DNA of 64,000 nt, from positions 930,001 through 994,000 of the forward strand of contig CAVZYN010000002.1 in the NCBI GenBank assembly GCA_963779515.1. The letters run 5' to 3'. Of this stretch, positions 18,827 to 27,752 are shown in pieces. The stretch's first letter is position 1; every line of letters starts with the position of its first letter. The translations under genes and the position numbers were made by a program. Source of the DNA: CAVZYN01 sp963779515. GTDB lineage: Bacteria; Pseudomonadota; Alphaproteobacteria; Rhizobiales; Hyphomicrobiaceae. The notes under the pieces are model-generated. The model was not told the origin of the DNA and made no database searches. It saw only the letters and a list, made by a program, of their open reading frames with translations.

Positions 18827-19585
18827 GTGTACATCGTCATTGCCTTGATGATCTTGCTCACGGTTGCCGCTGCGGCGTTTTACGTCGCACCGCGAGTCGC
18901 TGAAGGCCGCATCATCTATGAAAATGAGCCAGATCAACCGCTTGCCTTTGGCCGCAGCATGGCGTGGCTTGCGGTGCGCTCTCGCGACTCCGAGCGCGTG
19001 GCCGAGGTTCTGAGCCTCGCCAATGTCCAGGCGGCCAATTGGAACACGGGACTCGGATCCGTGTATGACGAGGATCTTGGTGAGAGCCACATCTTCGTCT
19101 CGCCGCCCGTCAATGGCTGGGTGTTTGTCGTCGGCCTCGGCTTGCCGACCCCGATGGGGCGCAAATTCATCGACAAGTCGACGCCGCTGCTGCTCGAACT
19201 CGGGCGGCATTTCTCGGAGGTGCAGTACTTCTTCGGCTATCCGATGATCGACTATTTTGCCTGGTCGCGCATGATCGAGGGCCGGCTGGTGCGCGCCTTC
19301 GCGATCGGCGACAACGGGATCGTCTCGAACAAGGGACAGCCGACGAAGGAAGAGCGGAGCTTGGGCTTGAAGCTCTTTGAACTCCGCGGCGTGCGTGATC
19401 GTCTCGGCGATGCGGGCGGCGAACTCGTGCTGCATCCGACGCAAGCGCATGTGCTGCAGCTCGCGCGAAAGTGGAGCGTCGATCCGACGACACTGTCGGC
19501 GACGGATTCGGCGCCGGCACTCGGCTGGATAGGTTTGGCGCCGCTCGCATGGCGCACCGAGCGGGTGCGCAAAGTCGCGGCCTGA
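18827..19585 (+). CDS. Membrane-anchored protein of unknown function
   Basis: 252 residues from GTG 18827, preceded by AGAGGAAAG. One N-terminal transmembrane helix (YIVIALMILLTVAAAAFYVA, residues 2-21), then a soluble domain facing the periplasm or cytoplasm. Notable stretches are NWNTGLGSVYDEDLGESHIF, VNGWVFVVGLGLPTP and LGRHFSEVQYFFGYPMIDYF. It is aromatic-rich and lacks repeats. I do not recognise the family. The gene is isolated between the divergent AIM24-like gene and the outer-membrane protein gene. Confidence 0.75.
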   Translation: MYIVIALMILLTVAAAAFYVAPRVAEGRIIYENEPDQPLAFGRSMAWLAVRSRDSERVAEVLSLANVQAANWNTGLGSVYDEDLGESHIFVSPPVNGWVFVVGLGLPTPMGRKFIDKSTPLLLELGRHFSEVQYFFGYPMIDYFAWSRMIEGRLVRAFAIGDNGIVSNKGQPTKEERSLGLKLFELRGVRDRLGDAGGELVLHPTQAHVLQLARKWSVDPTTLSATDSAPALGWIGLAPLAWRTERVRKVAA

Positions 19586-19773
19586 GTAGTTCGCAAGAGC
19601 CCCGCAAGATCGCCGTGCTGCGGCCACGCACCGAACCGCTTTGGCGAATTGCGGCGCTGCGCCCCATTTCCTTCTGACTTCCGCCCCACTCGGCCTGTAG
19701 CGGCTCCGTGCCGTGAACCGTGAGCACTTGTGATCTGCTGATGGCTATCGCGGCGCAAAACAATAAGCAGGGA

Positions 19774-20460
19774 ATGATCATGGCGTTCAGAAAGCAAAGC
19801 CTTGGCGCAGTTGCGATGATCGCTGCTATGAGCAGCGCGGCCTTGGCCGCCGATCTCGGTGGCGGTCCGCGTCGCGGTCTTCCACCGCCCGCCTTCGAGC
19901 CGCGTCTCGACATCGAGCGCTGGACCGGCTTCTACATGGGCGCAGCCATCGGCGGCGGTTTCGGCGGCACAGACATCGCCGGCGACTTTGGTAACGCGCG
20001 CAGCGACGATCGCGGCTGGCTCGGCACCGTCATGGCGGGCTACAATTGGCAGCTGGGACGCACTGTGCTCGGTGTCGAAACCGATGTTGGAACGGGCAAC
20101 CTCGGCGGCTCGATCAGCAATGGGGCCGGCACCACGATTGTGCGCGAACTCAATGCGATAGGCTCATTCAGGGCACGCGCGGGCTTTCTGCTGACACCGG
20201 CGCTGATGCTTTACGCCACCGGTGGCTTCGCCTGGGCGAACATGGATTTCGAGCGCGCCGGCGTCGCGAGCAAATCCGAGCTCTTGCGCGGCTATCAGAT
20301 CGGCACTGGCGCCGAAATGCTGCTGTCGCGCAATTGGACGATGCGGCTCGAGTACCTTTACACGGATCTCGGGAAGGACGCGATCAACGCGGGCGGCAGC
20401 GTCAATCGCTTTGACACCGATTTCCATACGGTGCGTGCCGGCGTGTCGTTCAAGTTCTGA
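19774..20460 (+). CDS. Outer membrane beta-barrel protein (Omp25/31-like)
   Basis: 228 residues. It has a signal peptide ending at SSAALAADLGG. The mature part alternates short beta strands: RWTGFYMGAAIGGGFGGTD, GWLGTVMAGYNWQLGRTVLG, ALMLYATGGFAWANMDF and NWTMRLEYLYTDLGKD. It ends in VRAGVSFKF with the terminal Phe needed for barrel assembly. This is the small eight-stranded porin-like family common in Rhizobiales. RBS AGCAGGGA precedes the ATG at 19774. The following 3' region holds an imperfect hairpin that could terminate transcription. Confidence 0.85.
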   Translation: MIMAFRKQSLGAVAMIAAMSSAALAADLGGGPRRGLPPPAFEPRLDIERWTGFYMGAAIGGGFGGTDIAGDFGNARSDDRGWLGTVMAGYNWQLGRTVLGVETDVGTGNLGGSISNGAGTTIVRELNAIGSFRARAGFLLTPALMLYATGGFAWANMDFERAGVASKSELLRGYQIGTGAEMLLSRNWTMRLEYLYTDLGKDAINAGGSVNRFDTDFHTVRAGVSFKF

Positions 20461-20477
20461 GGCATCGCATCACGGCG

Positions 20478-20843
20478 TTACGCCGCGATGTTGCTATCCC
20501 GCAGGGCGCGGCGGATCTTCGCCTGAATGCTATTGGGCTGCAGCGTATGAATCGTCGCGCTTGGGCGTGGCGCCGATGGCGCAGCTTCAAGCCAGACAAC
20601 GCGGCGCGGCGGTGTCCGTTTCGGCTTCAGCGCCTTGACCTTGGCTTTGGGCTTGGCACGCCGGCTCTTTGGTGTGTTCAAGGCTTCAGCCGACCGCTTG
20701 CGCATCGCCAACTGCCACTGCTGCGCGGGTTTCGGCGCTACGCGCTCAATGGCCATTGGTGCTGCGGCACATATCGCGTTGCCTGGAATGACTGCGCTCT
20801 GCAACCAGTAATCGTTCAAAATATAAGCTGATGCATACAACAT
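20478..20843 (-). CDS. Basic protein of unknown function
   Basis: 121 residues from MLYASAYILNDYW. The middle is very basic, rich in Lys, Arg, Ala and Pro (SRRAKPKAKVKALKPKRTPP), and the end IQAKIRRALRDSNIAA is a likely amphipathic helix. No recognisable domain. Codon use and GC resemble the neighbours. The gene is convergent with the outer-membrane protein, whose 3' hairpin overlaps its stop. A nucleic-acid or envelope-binding role is conceivable from charge alone. Confidence 0.45.
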   Translation of the reverse strand: MLYASAYILNDYWLQSAVIPGNAICAAAPMAIERVAPKPAQQWQLAMRKRSAEALNTPKSRRAKPKAKVKALKPKRTPPRRVVWLEAAPSAPRPSATIHTLQPNSIQAKIRRALRDSNIAA

Positions 20844-20971
20844 GCTCTGCTCCTGACAAACGCGAGCAAGACCCACACCCCGCTCACCTGTCATTTTGCA
20901 TTCGAATGATTGTCGGCGGGTTAAGCGGCGAACGAAATTCGCACAGTTGCTCTGGTTCCCGAAAAAGCGCC

Positions 20972-21373
20972 TCAGGCGGGCGTTTCACCCACGATATCGG
21001 CCATTTGCAGTGCGATCATGCGATCGAGCAGGCCTTCGAAAGGAACTGTAAACACTGTCAGCCCGCGGTCGTCCTGGTGCCATGCCGCGAAGGCCGCGCC
21101 GAACTCGGCCGGTGGCTCGGCTTGACCAGCGCGCGCCACGACCGTTGCAGCGACCGCCTGCTCCGTCATGGGGATCAGCGGGATGTCGCATGCGCGCAGG
21201 CTGCCATCGGGCAACTTCTGCGGCGCGCCTGTGACCCCAATGCAGATGATCGACGGTTGATCTGCAAAGCGCAGCACCGCGCCGATGACGATGCGGGAGG
21301 ACTCAAACCCGGCGGGCGCGCGGTAGGACCAGCAATCGCCAGCGCGGAACAGGGGCTGTTCGGCCTCGCTCAT
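20972..21373 (-). CDS. Conserved-looking protein of unknown function
   Basis: 133 residues. The beginning (FRAGDCWSYRAPAGFESSRI), centre (QPSIICIGVTGAP) and the end (FTVPFEGLLDRMIALQMADI) look like one compact beta-rich cytoplasmic domain. No signal peptide, no membrane segment. It has the hallmarks of a real gene (balanced composition, good start), but I cannot name the family. It forms part of a leftward series of unknown or envelope genes from 20.4 to 23 kb. Confidence 0.55.
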   Translation of the reverse strand: MSEAEQPLFRAGDCWSYRAPAGFESSRIVIGAVLRFADQPSIICIGVTGAPQKLPDGSLRACDIPLIPMTEQAVAATVVARAGQAEPPAEFGAAFAAWHQDDRGLTVFTVPFEGLLDRMIALQMADIVGETPA

Positions 21374-21418
21374 CCATAACGATTACGATGGCGCGCAGGG
21401 CCGTGCAAGCTGATCGGA

Positions 21419-21991
21419 TCAACGCGGCTTGGCGGTGGTTGTTTCATTTATGGTTGCCGACCACGTCGCGACGGCTGGCGCGCGGCGGGCCGCGGTCTTT
21501 CGCAAGGGCTCCAAGTCGCCTCGCGTCGTGCCGCCGCCATCGGGCAAGCGCTGTGCATTGACGGGGCATGGTAGCACGCGAATGTCGCTCGTATCGCGGC
21601 TGAGTACGAGGCTGCTGCACGCGGCGATCGTCGCGTCGATGGTTTGCGCGGCGCGGCTGCGGACTGGAAGTGTCTGTGCGTTACCGACGTCACCATCGAT
21701 CGCCAACTCGGATTGCGCGCGCGGCCGTTCCGGCTTGTGGACGACCGTGCTGATGAAACCCCAGAAGCCGACGAGATGCCAGAACGCGACACCTGCGACG
21801 AAGCCCGCCAGCGCTGTCGTCATCGGTCCCATCCGGCGGCGGTGCGTCGAGAGCGGCGTCTCGCGCTGCAATGTTGGCGCCACGGCCGACGGCTCACGAT
21901 GCGCACGTGGCGGCGCGGGATAGACCCGGGCCGTCGTCTCAACGTGCTGTGAACTCTGCCGCTGCATTCTGCTTTCGAACCTGCGAATCAA
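21419..21991 (-). CDS. Single-pass membrane protein of unknown function
   Basis: 190 residues. The N-terminal ~50 residues are basic and disordered. One transmembrane helix follows (MTTALAGFVAGVAFWHLVGF, about 56-75), then an extracytoplasmic region with three cysteines (IAACSSLVLSRDTSDIRVLP, PCPVN). It is an N-in/C-out topology by the positive-inside rule. No known domain. It lies 45 bp downstream-side of the neighbouring unknown gene at 20972-21373 and may be co-transcribed with it. Confidence 0.55.
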   Translation of the reverse strand: MIRRFESRMQRQSSQHVETTARVYPAPPRAHREPSAVAPTLQRETPLSTHRRRMGPMTTALAGFVAGVAFWHLVGFWGFISTVVHKPERPRAQSELAIDGDVGNAQTLPVRSRAAQTIDATIAACSSLVLSRDTSDIRVLPCPVNAQRLPDGGGTTRGDLEPLRKTAARRAPAVATWSATINETTTAKPR

Positions 21992-22103
21992 TCCGGATTT
22001 GGGAATGAGTTTGCGGGTCGAGGCGGAAGCGGCAATGATTCGTTGCCAGCGCGTGCCGGCCGCCCTGAGTTATCCACAGGGCCAGCGGGCACGTCGCGCA
22101 CCG

Positions 22104-22961
22104 TTAGATCCGGCGTTCGCCCGCCGCCGGCGGTAGCGGACCAGGGCCTGGCAATGGATTGAACGGCGCGCGTTGCGACGGCGCGGCGCCGGGCGTGGGC
22201 GCAGGCGACGCGCCCGAACCAGCGCTGGCGCGGACGGGCGGCACGTACATGCGATTGGCCGAGCACAACTTCTGTTGGTTCTCGTTGCGCCCGCAGGCTC
22301 GGAACTCGCCGGCCTTGTCGAAGCAGACGCGTATTTCCTTCAAGCGATTACCGGGACCACCGCAGTCCACCGCGAGTGCATCCGGCTTCATGTCCGGATT
22401 GATCGCGAGTATCTCCTTCATCAACTCCCCTGGGCCGACGAACAGCCGGTCGTCCGTCAGCTGCTGGTAGCGCTGCGGGACCTTTACTTTCTCGAAAAGC
22501 TTGCGCGAGAGATCGAAATAGCTGTCGACGCCGAGGCCCGAGCAAACGCCGTGCTTGCGATACTCATGGAACACCAGCCGTTCGCTCGGCATGATGTCGA
22601 GCATGCGGTTCGCGACCGGACGCGGCACGAATCCGCGATCCGCCGTCGGGCAGTTTTCGGGCCAGCCGCGCTCGTGTTGCGGCCATAGGCCGTGCAGCAC
22701 AAACGAGTAGCGCTTACCGTCGCGGCGATGGCACTGCGGATCGTAGCCGTCACGCTGCAGGGTTGCGCAGTAACTGGGACTCCACGACAGCGACAGCACG
22801 TAATAGTCGAACTGGCCAGGCTGGCTGATGATCTTCGGCTGCGAGAACTGCTGAGTGCGCGGGAAGCCGCCGTAGGGTTCGCGTTGCGCTGCGGCCGGCG
22901 CCGCGAGCGCCAAGGTTGCGAGGCCGAGCAGCGCGCTCGCAAAAGATCGTCGGAAGGTCAT
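22104..22961 (-). CDS. Ribonuclease T2 family protein, exported
   Basis: 285 residues. It has a signal peptide (MTFRRSFASALLGLATLALA ... AAAQREP). The two catalytic segments CAS1 (YSFVLHGLWPQHERG) and CAS2 (FHEYRKHGVCS) contain the expected His, Glu and His, and LSLSWSPSYC is the family start. RNase T2 cleaves RNA via 2',3'-cyclic phosphate in the periplasm or outside. After the domain there is an extra ~50-residue Pro/Ala/Gly-rich tail ending LPPAAGERRI. The catalytic set is complete, so it should be active. Confidence 0.9.
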   Translation of the reverse strand: MTFRRSFASALLGLATLALAAPAAAQREPYGGFPRTQQFSQPKIISQPGQFDYYVLSLSWSPSYCATLQRDGYDPQCHRRDGKRYSFVLHGLWPQHERGWPENCPTADRGFVPRPVANRMLDIMPSERLVFHEYRKHGVCSGLGVDSYFDLSRKLFEKVKVPQRYQQLTDDRLFVGPGELMKEILAINPDMKPDALAVDCGGPGNRLKEIRVCFDKAGEFRACGRNENQQKLCSANRMYVPPVRASAGSGASPAPTPGAAPSQRAPFNPLPGPGPLPPAAGERRI

Positions 22962-23479
22962 CGTCGTCTAGTCCTCTCACTCGTGTCGTGCGTGGTCCAT
23001 CCGGACCATAGCGGGTCGTCGGTGTGACGCAAAGTTATTCGCGCCAGGAGCTTAAGGCGTGAATATGGCGGCGTGCGCGTCAGGGTGTCTCGGTCGCCTC
23101 AAAACAATGTGTGCGCGGTATTTGCGCGATCCACGTGAAATCTGGCGCGACGCAATGGCCTCGTCACATTTCACCGTCATACGTCCGGTGTGGCGGATCA
23201 CTACTTTACGCTGGAGATGATAGAGCATGAGCACGCGCACCATGAGCAGGCTTGCGCCTTTGCGCGACGTGAGGCCCAGAACTCGGACACCCGTGGCCCA
23301 CGCGGAGTGGCTAGGACATCATACGCCGTCGCCCTGCGATGATGGGCGAAACAGGACGCGGCTTCTCGAACGGGTAATCCTCAGGGGCTACTCACGCGAT
23401 CATGAAGCGCGGCGCACCATACTGCTGCGCCGTTGGCAGAAAGCGTCCTAAAACGTTTGAATTTTACGCCCCCCGAGAC
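22962..23479. other. Largely non-coding stretch between RNase T2 and citrate synthase genes
   Basis: 518 bp. It contains at most one doubtful small rightward frame (23227-23451) and is followed by a rightward intrinsic terminator at 23480. The first half carries the RNase T2 promoter. No tRNA-like fold or GTTCGA arm was seen. A rightward small RNA ending at the terminator is possible. Confidence 0.5.
23227..23451 (+). CDS. Doubtful small ORF or small RNA region
   Basis: 74 codons beginning MSTRTMSRLAPLRDV, very Arg-rich (about one in five), with no hydrophobic core. TGGAG stands 11 bases before the ATG. Composition is what a random GC-rich frame would give, so coding status is doubtful. What favours a transcript is the strong terminator 29 bp downstream on the same strand, which no other gene in this orientation can use. 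Confidence 0.25.
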   Translation: MSTRTMSRLAPLRDVRPRTRTPVAHAEWLGHHTPSPCDDGRNRTRLLERVILRGYSRDHEARRTILLRRWQKAS

Positions 23480-23510
23480 CGGCGGCCAGATCCATCTGGC
23501 CGCCGTTTTC
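23480..23510 (+). terminator. Rho-independent terminator, rightward
   Basis: CGGCGGCCAGA (23480-23490), loop TCCA, TCTGGCCGCCG (23495-23505), then TTTTC. A perfect 11-bp stem plus T-run oriented for plus-strand transcripts. It lies 14 bp beyond the 3' end of the leftward gltA; on that strand the stem lacks a T-run, but could still help stop or stabilise the gltA transcript. Confidence 0.75.
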
Positions 23511-23523
23511 GTTACGGGCCTTC

Positions 23524-24831
23524 TCAGACACGCTTGTCAATCGCTGCGTAATTGCGCTCCGCGGCACCGACGTAGAGCTGACGCGGGCGGCCGATCTTCT
23601 GCTCCGGATCCTCGATCATTTCCTTCCACTGGGCGATCCAGCCGACGGTGCGGGCAACCGCGAACAGCACCGTGAACATCGATGTCGGGAAGCCGAGTGC
23701 GCGCAGCACGATGCCCGAATAGAAGTCGACGTTCGGATAGAGTTTCTTCTCGACGAAGTAGCTGTCCTTGACCGCGATTTGCTCGAGCTCCATCGCAACT
23801 TCCAGCAATGGATCGTTGATGCCGAGTTTGGCGAGCACCTCGTGGCAAGTCTTCTGCATCACTTTGGCGCGCGGGTCATAGTTCTTGTAGACGCGATGAC
23901 CGAAGCCCATCAGGCGCTGGCCTGAGTTCTTGTCTTTGGCGCGTTCGACGAAGGCAGGAATATTTTTCTTGTCGCCGATCTCTTCCAGCATCTTGAGGGC
24001 GGCTTCGTTGGCGCCGCCATGCGCGGGACCCCAAAGGCAGGCGATGCCGGCCGCAATGCACGCAAATGGATTGGCGCCCGATGAGCCCGCGAGCCGCACC
24101 GTCGAGGTCGAAGCGTTCTGCTCGTGATCGGCATGCAGGATGAAGATGCGGTCGAGCGCGCGCGCCAGCACCGGATCGACATGATAGGGCTCGCAGGGCA
24201 CCGCGAAGCACATCTGCAGGAAGTTCGCCGTATAGTCGAGGTCATTCCTCGGATAGATGAAGGGCTGGCCGATCGAGTACTTGTAGGCCATAGCCGCCAG
24301 CGTTGGCATCTTCGCGATCATGCGATGCGATGCGATCATGCGCTGCTTGGCGTCGTTAATATCGGTCGAGTCGTGATAGAATGCCGATAATGCGCCGACG
24401 GAGCCACACATGACGGCCATTGGATGAGCATCGCGACGGAATCCGGAGAAGAACCGCGACATCTGCTCGTGCACCATGGTGTGGCGCGTGACGACGTTAT
24501 TGAACTCGTCGTACTGCTTTTTGTTCGGCAGCTCGCCGTGCAGCAGCAGGTAGCAAACTTCGAGGTGGTTTGATTTCTCGGCAAGCTGTTCGATCGGGTA
24601 GCCGCGATACAGCAGCACGCCTTTGTCGCCATCGATATAGGTGATCTTGGACGAGCAATTGGCGGTCGAGGTGAAGCCTGGATCGTAGGTGAAGCAGCCG
24701 GTATCGCGGTACAGGCGGCCGACATCGATCACATCAGGGCCGATGGTGCCGGAGCGCACTGGCATCTGCGTCTGCCGGTTCCGGATCAGCAGGGTCGCGG
24801 AATTGTCTGCGGACGTGTCTTGAGCGGTCAT
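23524..24831 (-). CDS. gltA: Citrate synthase (type II)
   Basis: 435 residues. It carries the catalytic His in WGPAHGGANEAALK, the second His in MGFGHRVYKNYDPRAK and the Asp in YPNVDFYSGI. The N-terminal beta-rich region (TQMPVRSGTIGPDVIDVGRL, TYDPGFTSTANCSSKITYID) marks the hexameric Gram-negative type, usually inhibited by NADH. It condenses acetyl-CoA with oxaloacetate. Start 24831 is the Met that matches the family; the longer upstream frame is unsupported. It stands alone. Confidence 0.97.
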   Translation of the reverse strand: MTAQDTSADNSATLLIRNRQTQMPVRSGTIGPDVIDVGRLYRDTGCFTYDPGFTSTANCSSKITYIDGDKGVLLYRGYPIEQLAEKSNHLEVCYLLLHGELPNKKQYDEFNNVVTRHTMVHEQMSRFFSGFRRDAHPMAVMCGSVGALSAFYHDSTDINDAKQRMIASHRMIAKMPTLAAMAYKYSIGQPFIYPRNDLDYTANFLQMCFAVPCEPYHVDPVLARALDRIFILHADHEQNASTSTVRLAGSSGANPFACIAAGIACLWGPAHGGANEAALKMLEEIGDKKNIPAFVERAKDKNSGQRLMGFGHRVYKNYDPRAKVMQKTCHEVLAKLGINDPLLEVAMELEQIAVKDSYFVEKKLYPNVDFYSGIVLRALGFPTSMFTVLFAVARTVGWIAQWKEMIEDPEQKIGRPRQLYVGAAERNYAAIDKRV

Positions 24832-25066
24832 GCGTCTGTCCTTTGGACGGGTGCCGTGCGGTCCGTTGATCCGGGCCTGGGCGGAAATCAGCTTTGGGAG
24901 GCACGCCGTTGCGTCCCTTTCCGGGAAGCGCACCTGAGGCCCCTCCTAGACTAATTTGTGCAGTGCGACAAGTTGGCAGTGGCCCGATGCGTTGGTCGTG
25001 ACGGCCGGCGACTAGGGCGTGCACATCCAACTTATGTCAATACAGCGGGAAGGGGCGCGGCAGCAT

Positions 25067-25390
25067 TCAAACTCGACCGTTCGTGCGCAACGCCAGCCGT
25101 CTTGCCACTACTTCGAACTCACCAAGAATGCGGCAGCCGCCCGTGGGGCCGGCAAACTGCGCGCACTGCCGCAAGGCTTGCGCCCGGATCGCCTGTGCCG
25201 TCGGGAAGCTATCGTTACGGATTTGCCAGCCGCAACCCTGCTTCGCACCGTTGGCGAACGCCTTTGGCCCCGGCGCAGCCGAATACCTGCCCCACGCGCT
25301 GGCGCAGTCTGGCGTCAAGCCGGCGGGTTGGGCGACGGCCGTGACGATCGAGGCGGCCAAAATGGCCGCCGCCATGATCGGAGTTTTCAT
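25067..25390 (-). CDS. Small exported protein
   Basis: 107 residues from the Met at 25390, giving the signal peptide MKTPIMAAAILAASIVTAVA. The mature part has four cysteines (DCASAWGRY, KQGCGWQI, LRQCAQF, GGCRILGEF), likely two disulfides. It resembles small secreted proteins of the DUF4189 type found in Rhizobiales, but I am not sure of the family. A start 33 bp upstream (MRKPLASAKDK) would spoil the leader. It is 81 bp downstream of the phosphomannomutase gene, reading the same way. Confidence 0.55.
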   Translation of the reverse strand: MKTPIMAAAILAASIVTAVAQPAGLTPDCASAWGRYSAAPGPKAFANGAKQGCGWQIRNDSFPTAQAIRAQALRQCAQFAGPTGGCRILGEFEVVARRLALRTNGRV

Positions 25391-25471
25391 TTTGTCTTTC
25401 GCTGAAGCAAGTGGTTTGCGCAAACGATCGCCGTGAACCGGACCTTATCTCGTTCGAAGCAGAGCCCGTTC

Positions 25472-26971
25472 TCAAATCTTCTGATTGAAGGCGCCGACCT
25501 CGGGGAAGCGTGCGAGGCGGGCTTCAATGTCGCGGAAGATAGCGTTGCGGTTGGCTTCCGAGACGGGGCTTTCGACGACCACCACTAGCTCGGGCTTGTT
25601 GGAGGATGCGCGCACCAGCCCCCATGTGCCATCGGCAAGCGTCACACGGATGCCGTTGACGGTGACGAGATCGCGGATCTTCTGGCCGGTGATGGTCTTG
25701 CCGGCTTTGAACTCGGCCTCGTATTCTGCGACGATTTTGTCGACGATGCCGTATTTTTTCTCGTCGTCGCAGTGCGGAGACATCGTCGGCGATTGCCATG
25801 TCTTCGGCAAGTCGCGCTTCAGGTCCGCCATGGTCTTCTGCGGCGCACGGTCGAGCATGTCGCACACCGCGATCGCGGCGATCAGGCCGTCGTCGTAGCC
25901 CTTGCCCAGCGGCGGTTGGAAGAAGTAGTGGCCCGACTTCTCGAAGCCGACGAGCGCTTTTTGCTCATGCGTGTAACGTTTCATGTAGGAGTGGCCGGTC
26001 TTCCAGTAGAGCGTCTTGGCACCGTTCTTCAGGAGTACTGGATCCGTTACGAAGAGCCCGGTCGACTTCACATCTGCAACAAAAGTCGGCTTCGGAAAGA
26101 CTGACGAGAGATCGCGCGCCAGCATCACACCGACGGTATCCGCGAAGATCTCGTGGCCTTCATTATCGACGACGCCGCAGCGATCACCATCACCATCGAA
26201 GCCGAGGCCGACGTCGGCCTTGTGGGCCAGCACCGCTTCCGACATGGCGTGTAGCATCTTCATGTCTTCGGGATTGGGGTTGTAGCGCGGGAACGTGTAG
26301 TCCAGCGTGCAGTCGAGTGGCACGACTTCGCAGCCGAGCGCCTCGAGGATTTTGGGCGCGAAGGCTCCGGCGGTGCCGTTGCCGCAGGCAGCCACGACCT
26401 TGAGGCGGCGCTTGAATTTCGCGCGCGCCGTCAAGTCGGCGGCATAGCGCTCGGCGATGTCGGGCACGAAAATGTAGCGGCCGCCGACGCGGGTCTCGGA
26501 TTTGCCGTTGAGGACAATGTCCTTCAGCTCCGTCATCTCTTCGGGGCCGAGTGTGAGGGGGCGGTTGAGGCCCATCTTGATGCCAGTCCAGCCGTTGTCG
26601 TTGTGTGAGGCCGTCACCATCGCGACGCCCTCGACTTCGAGCGCGAACTGCGCGAAGTAGGCCATCGGCGACATGGCGAGGCCGATGTCGTGGACTTCCG
26701 CTCCACCAGCAAGCAACCCCATGATCAGGGCTTGCTTCACACTCGCCGAATAGGACCTGTAATCGTGACCGACGACGATGCGGCGGGAAACGCCGCGGCG
26801 GCCGAACAGCGTCGCGAGGCCAAGACCGACGGCGTTGATCCCCATCAGGTTGATCTCCTGCGGGAAGAGCCAGCGCGCGTCGTACTCGCGAAAGCCGGTC
26901 GGCTTGATCAGCGGCATGCGCTCGAACTCGAGCGTGTTGGGCTTCAGATCGGCGCGGGGTTTCGGCAGCAT
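25472..26971 (-). CDS. Phosphomannomutase/phosphoglucomutase
   Basis: 499 residues. The phosphoserine loop is AMVTASHNDNGWTGIKMG, the metal loop LGFDGDGDRCGVVDN, the sugar-binding loop FEKSGHYFFQPP, and the phosphate-binding loop WGLVRASSNKPELVVVVESP. All four domains of the alpha-D-phosphohexomutase fold are present. It interconverts hexose 1- and 6-phosphates for polysaccharide and lipopolysaccharide precursors. The first Met at 26971 is plausible, although MPLIKPTGFREYDARWLFP, 18 codons in, is the family-like start. Confidence 0.93.
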   Translation of the reverse strand: MLPKPRADLKPNTLEFERMPLIKPTGFREYDARWLFPQEINLMGINAVGLGLATLFGRRGVSRRIVVGHDYRSYSASVKQALIMGLLAGGAEVHDIGLAMSPMAYFAQFALEVEGVAMVTASHNDNGWTGIKMGLNRPLTLGPEEMTELKDIVLNGKSETRVGGRYIFVPDIAERYAADLTARAKFKRRLKVVAACGNGTAGAFAPKILEALGCEVVPLDCTLDYTFPRYNPNPEDMKMLHAMSEAVLAHKADVGLGFDGDGDRCGVVDNEGHEIFADTVGVMLARDLSSVFPKPTFVADVKSTGLFVTDPVLLKNGAKTLYWKTGHSYMKRYTHEQKALVGFEKSGHYFFQPPLGKGYDDGLIAAIAVCDMLDRAPQKTMADLKRDLPKTWQSPTMSPHCDDEKKYGIVDKIVAEYEAEFKAGKTITGQKIRDLVTVNGIRVTLADGTWGLVRASSNKPELVVVVESPVSEANRNAIFRDIEARLARFPEVGAFNQKI

Positions 26972-27099
26972 CGTTGGGCCCTCAATCGCGCGGCAGCGCT
27001 CGGTTCGGCGCGGTGGCGCCGCCGGTTCAATAGGCGGTGGATGCGGGGGGCGTCAAACGTGATTAATGCGCGGGCGGGCCGGGGCGTCCGAAAGCGGCG

Positions 27100-27750
27100 T
27101 TATTCCACGAGCTTCAGGCGGCCAGCGCCCATCTCGACGCGCTGCAGGCGGCCAAGAAAGGCCATGCCGAGCAGGCTCTTGTTCATCTTGCCCGGCTCCA
27201 TGACGGCGGCCTCGACGTTGCGGACGCGAATGCCGCCGATATCGACAGTCGAAAGGCGAACCGATGCGGCCTTGGCGATGCCGTTAGCGGTGCTCGTCCG
27301 CAGATTGTAGTCGCTGTCCTTGACAAAGATGCCGATACGTCGGGCGTCCTCATAGGTCAGCGCAACCATTGATGCGCCGGTGTCGACGAGGGCGTCGATC
27401 GAGCGGCCGTTGACGTCGATGCGGGCATGGAAGTGGCCGTATTCGCCAGCCACGAGTTCGACGATCGGCCCAGAGGCCGCCGGTGTCGCCGCAGCCTTGC
27501 GGACGTGCATCTGGCGGGGTGTATCGCTTGGCCAGCGGTCGCCGGAAGCGCGAGCCTGGGTTTGCGGATGCGGAATGCCCACGAGATCGCGGGCGAAGGA
27601 GCGGATTTCGGAAAAATAGACGACGCCAACGGCGCAGATGCCCATGGCGCCGATCCAGCTCAAGCTGTCGGTGATGATACGCCGTCCACCGGTAGACAAT
27701 GCCATTTCGAACACTCGCATCACTGAATGCGCGGCGAGGTGCAAAAGCAA
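27100..27750 (-). CDS. TIGR02281 family retropepsin-like aspartic protease, copy 2
   Basis: 216 residues. One N-terminal membrane helix (ITDSLSWIGAMGICAVGVVY), a linker, and a single retropepsin-like domain with the active-site motif ALVDTGASMVALTYEDA (Asp-Thr-Gly-Ala) and LLGMAFLGRLQRVEMGAGRL near the end. Such clan AA proteins work as homodimers; here the domain faces the periplasm. It follows the homologous gene at 27753 by 2 bp, so the pair arose by tandem duplication and is co-transcribed. Substrates are unknown. Confidence 0.85.
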   Translation of the reverse strand: MLLHLAAHSVMRVFEMALSTGGRRIITDSLSWIGAMGICAVGVVYFSEIRSFARDLVGIPHPQTQARASGDRWPSDTPRQMHVRKAAATPAASGPIVELVAGEYGHFHARIDVNGRSIDALVDTGASMVALTYEDARRIGIFVKDSDYNLRTSTANGIAKAASVRLSTVDIGGIRVRNVEAAVMEPGKMNKSLLGMAFLGRLQRVEMGAGRLKLVE

Positions 27751-27752
27751 CT

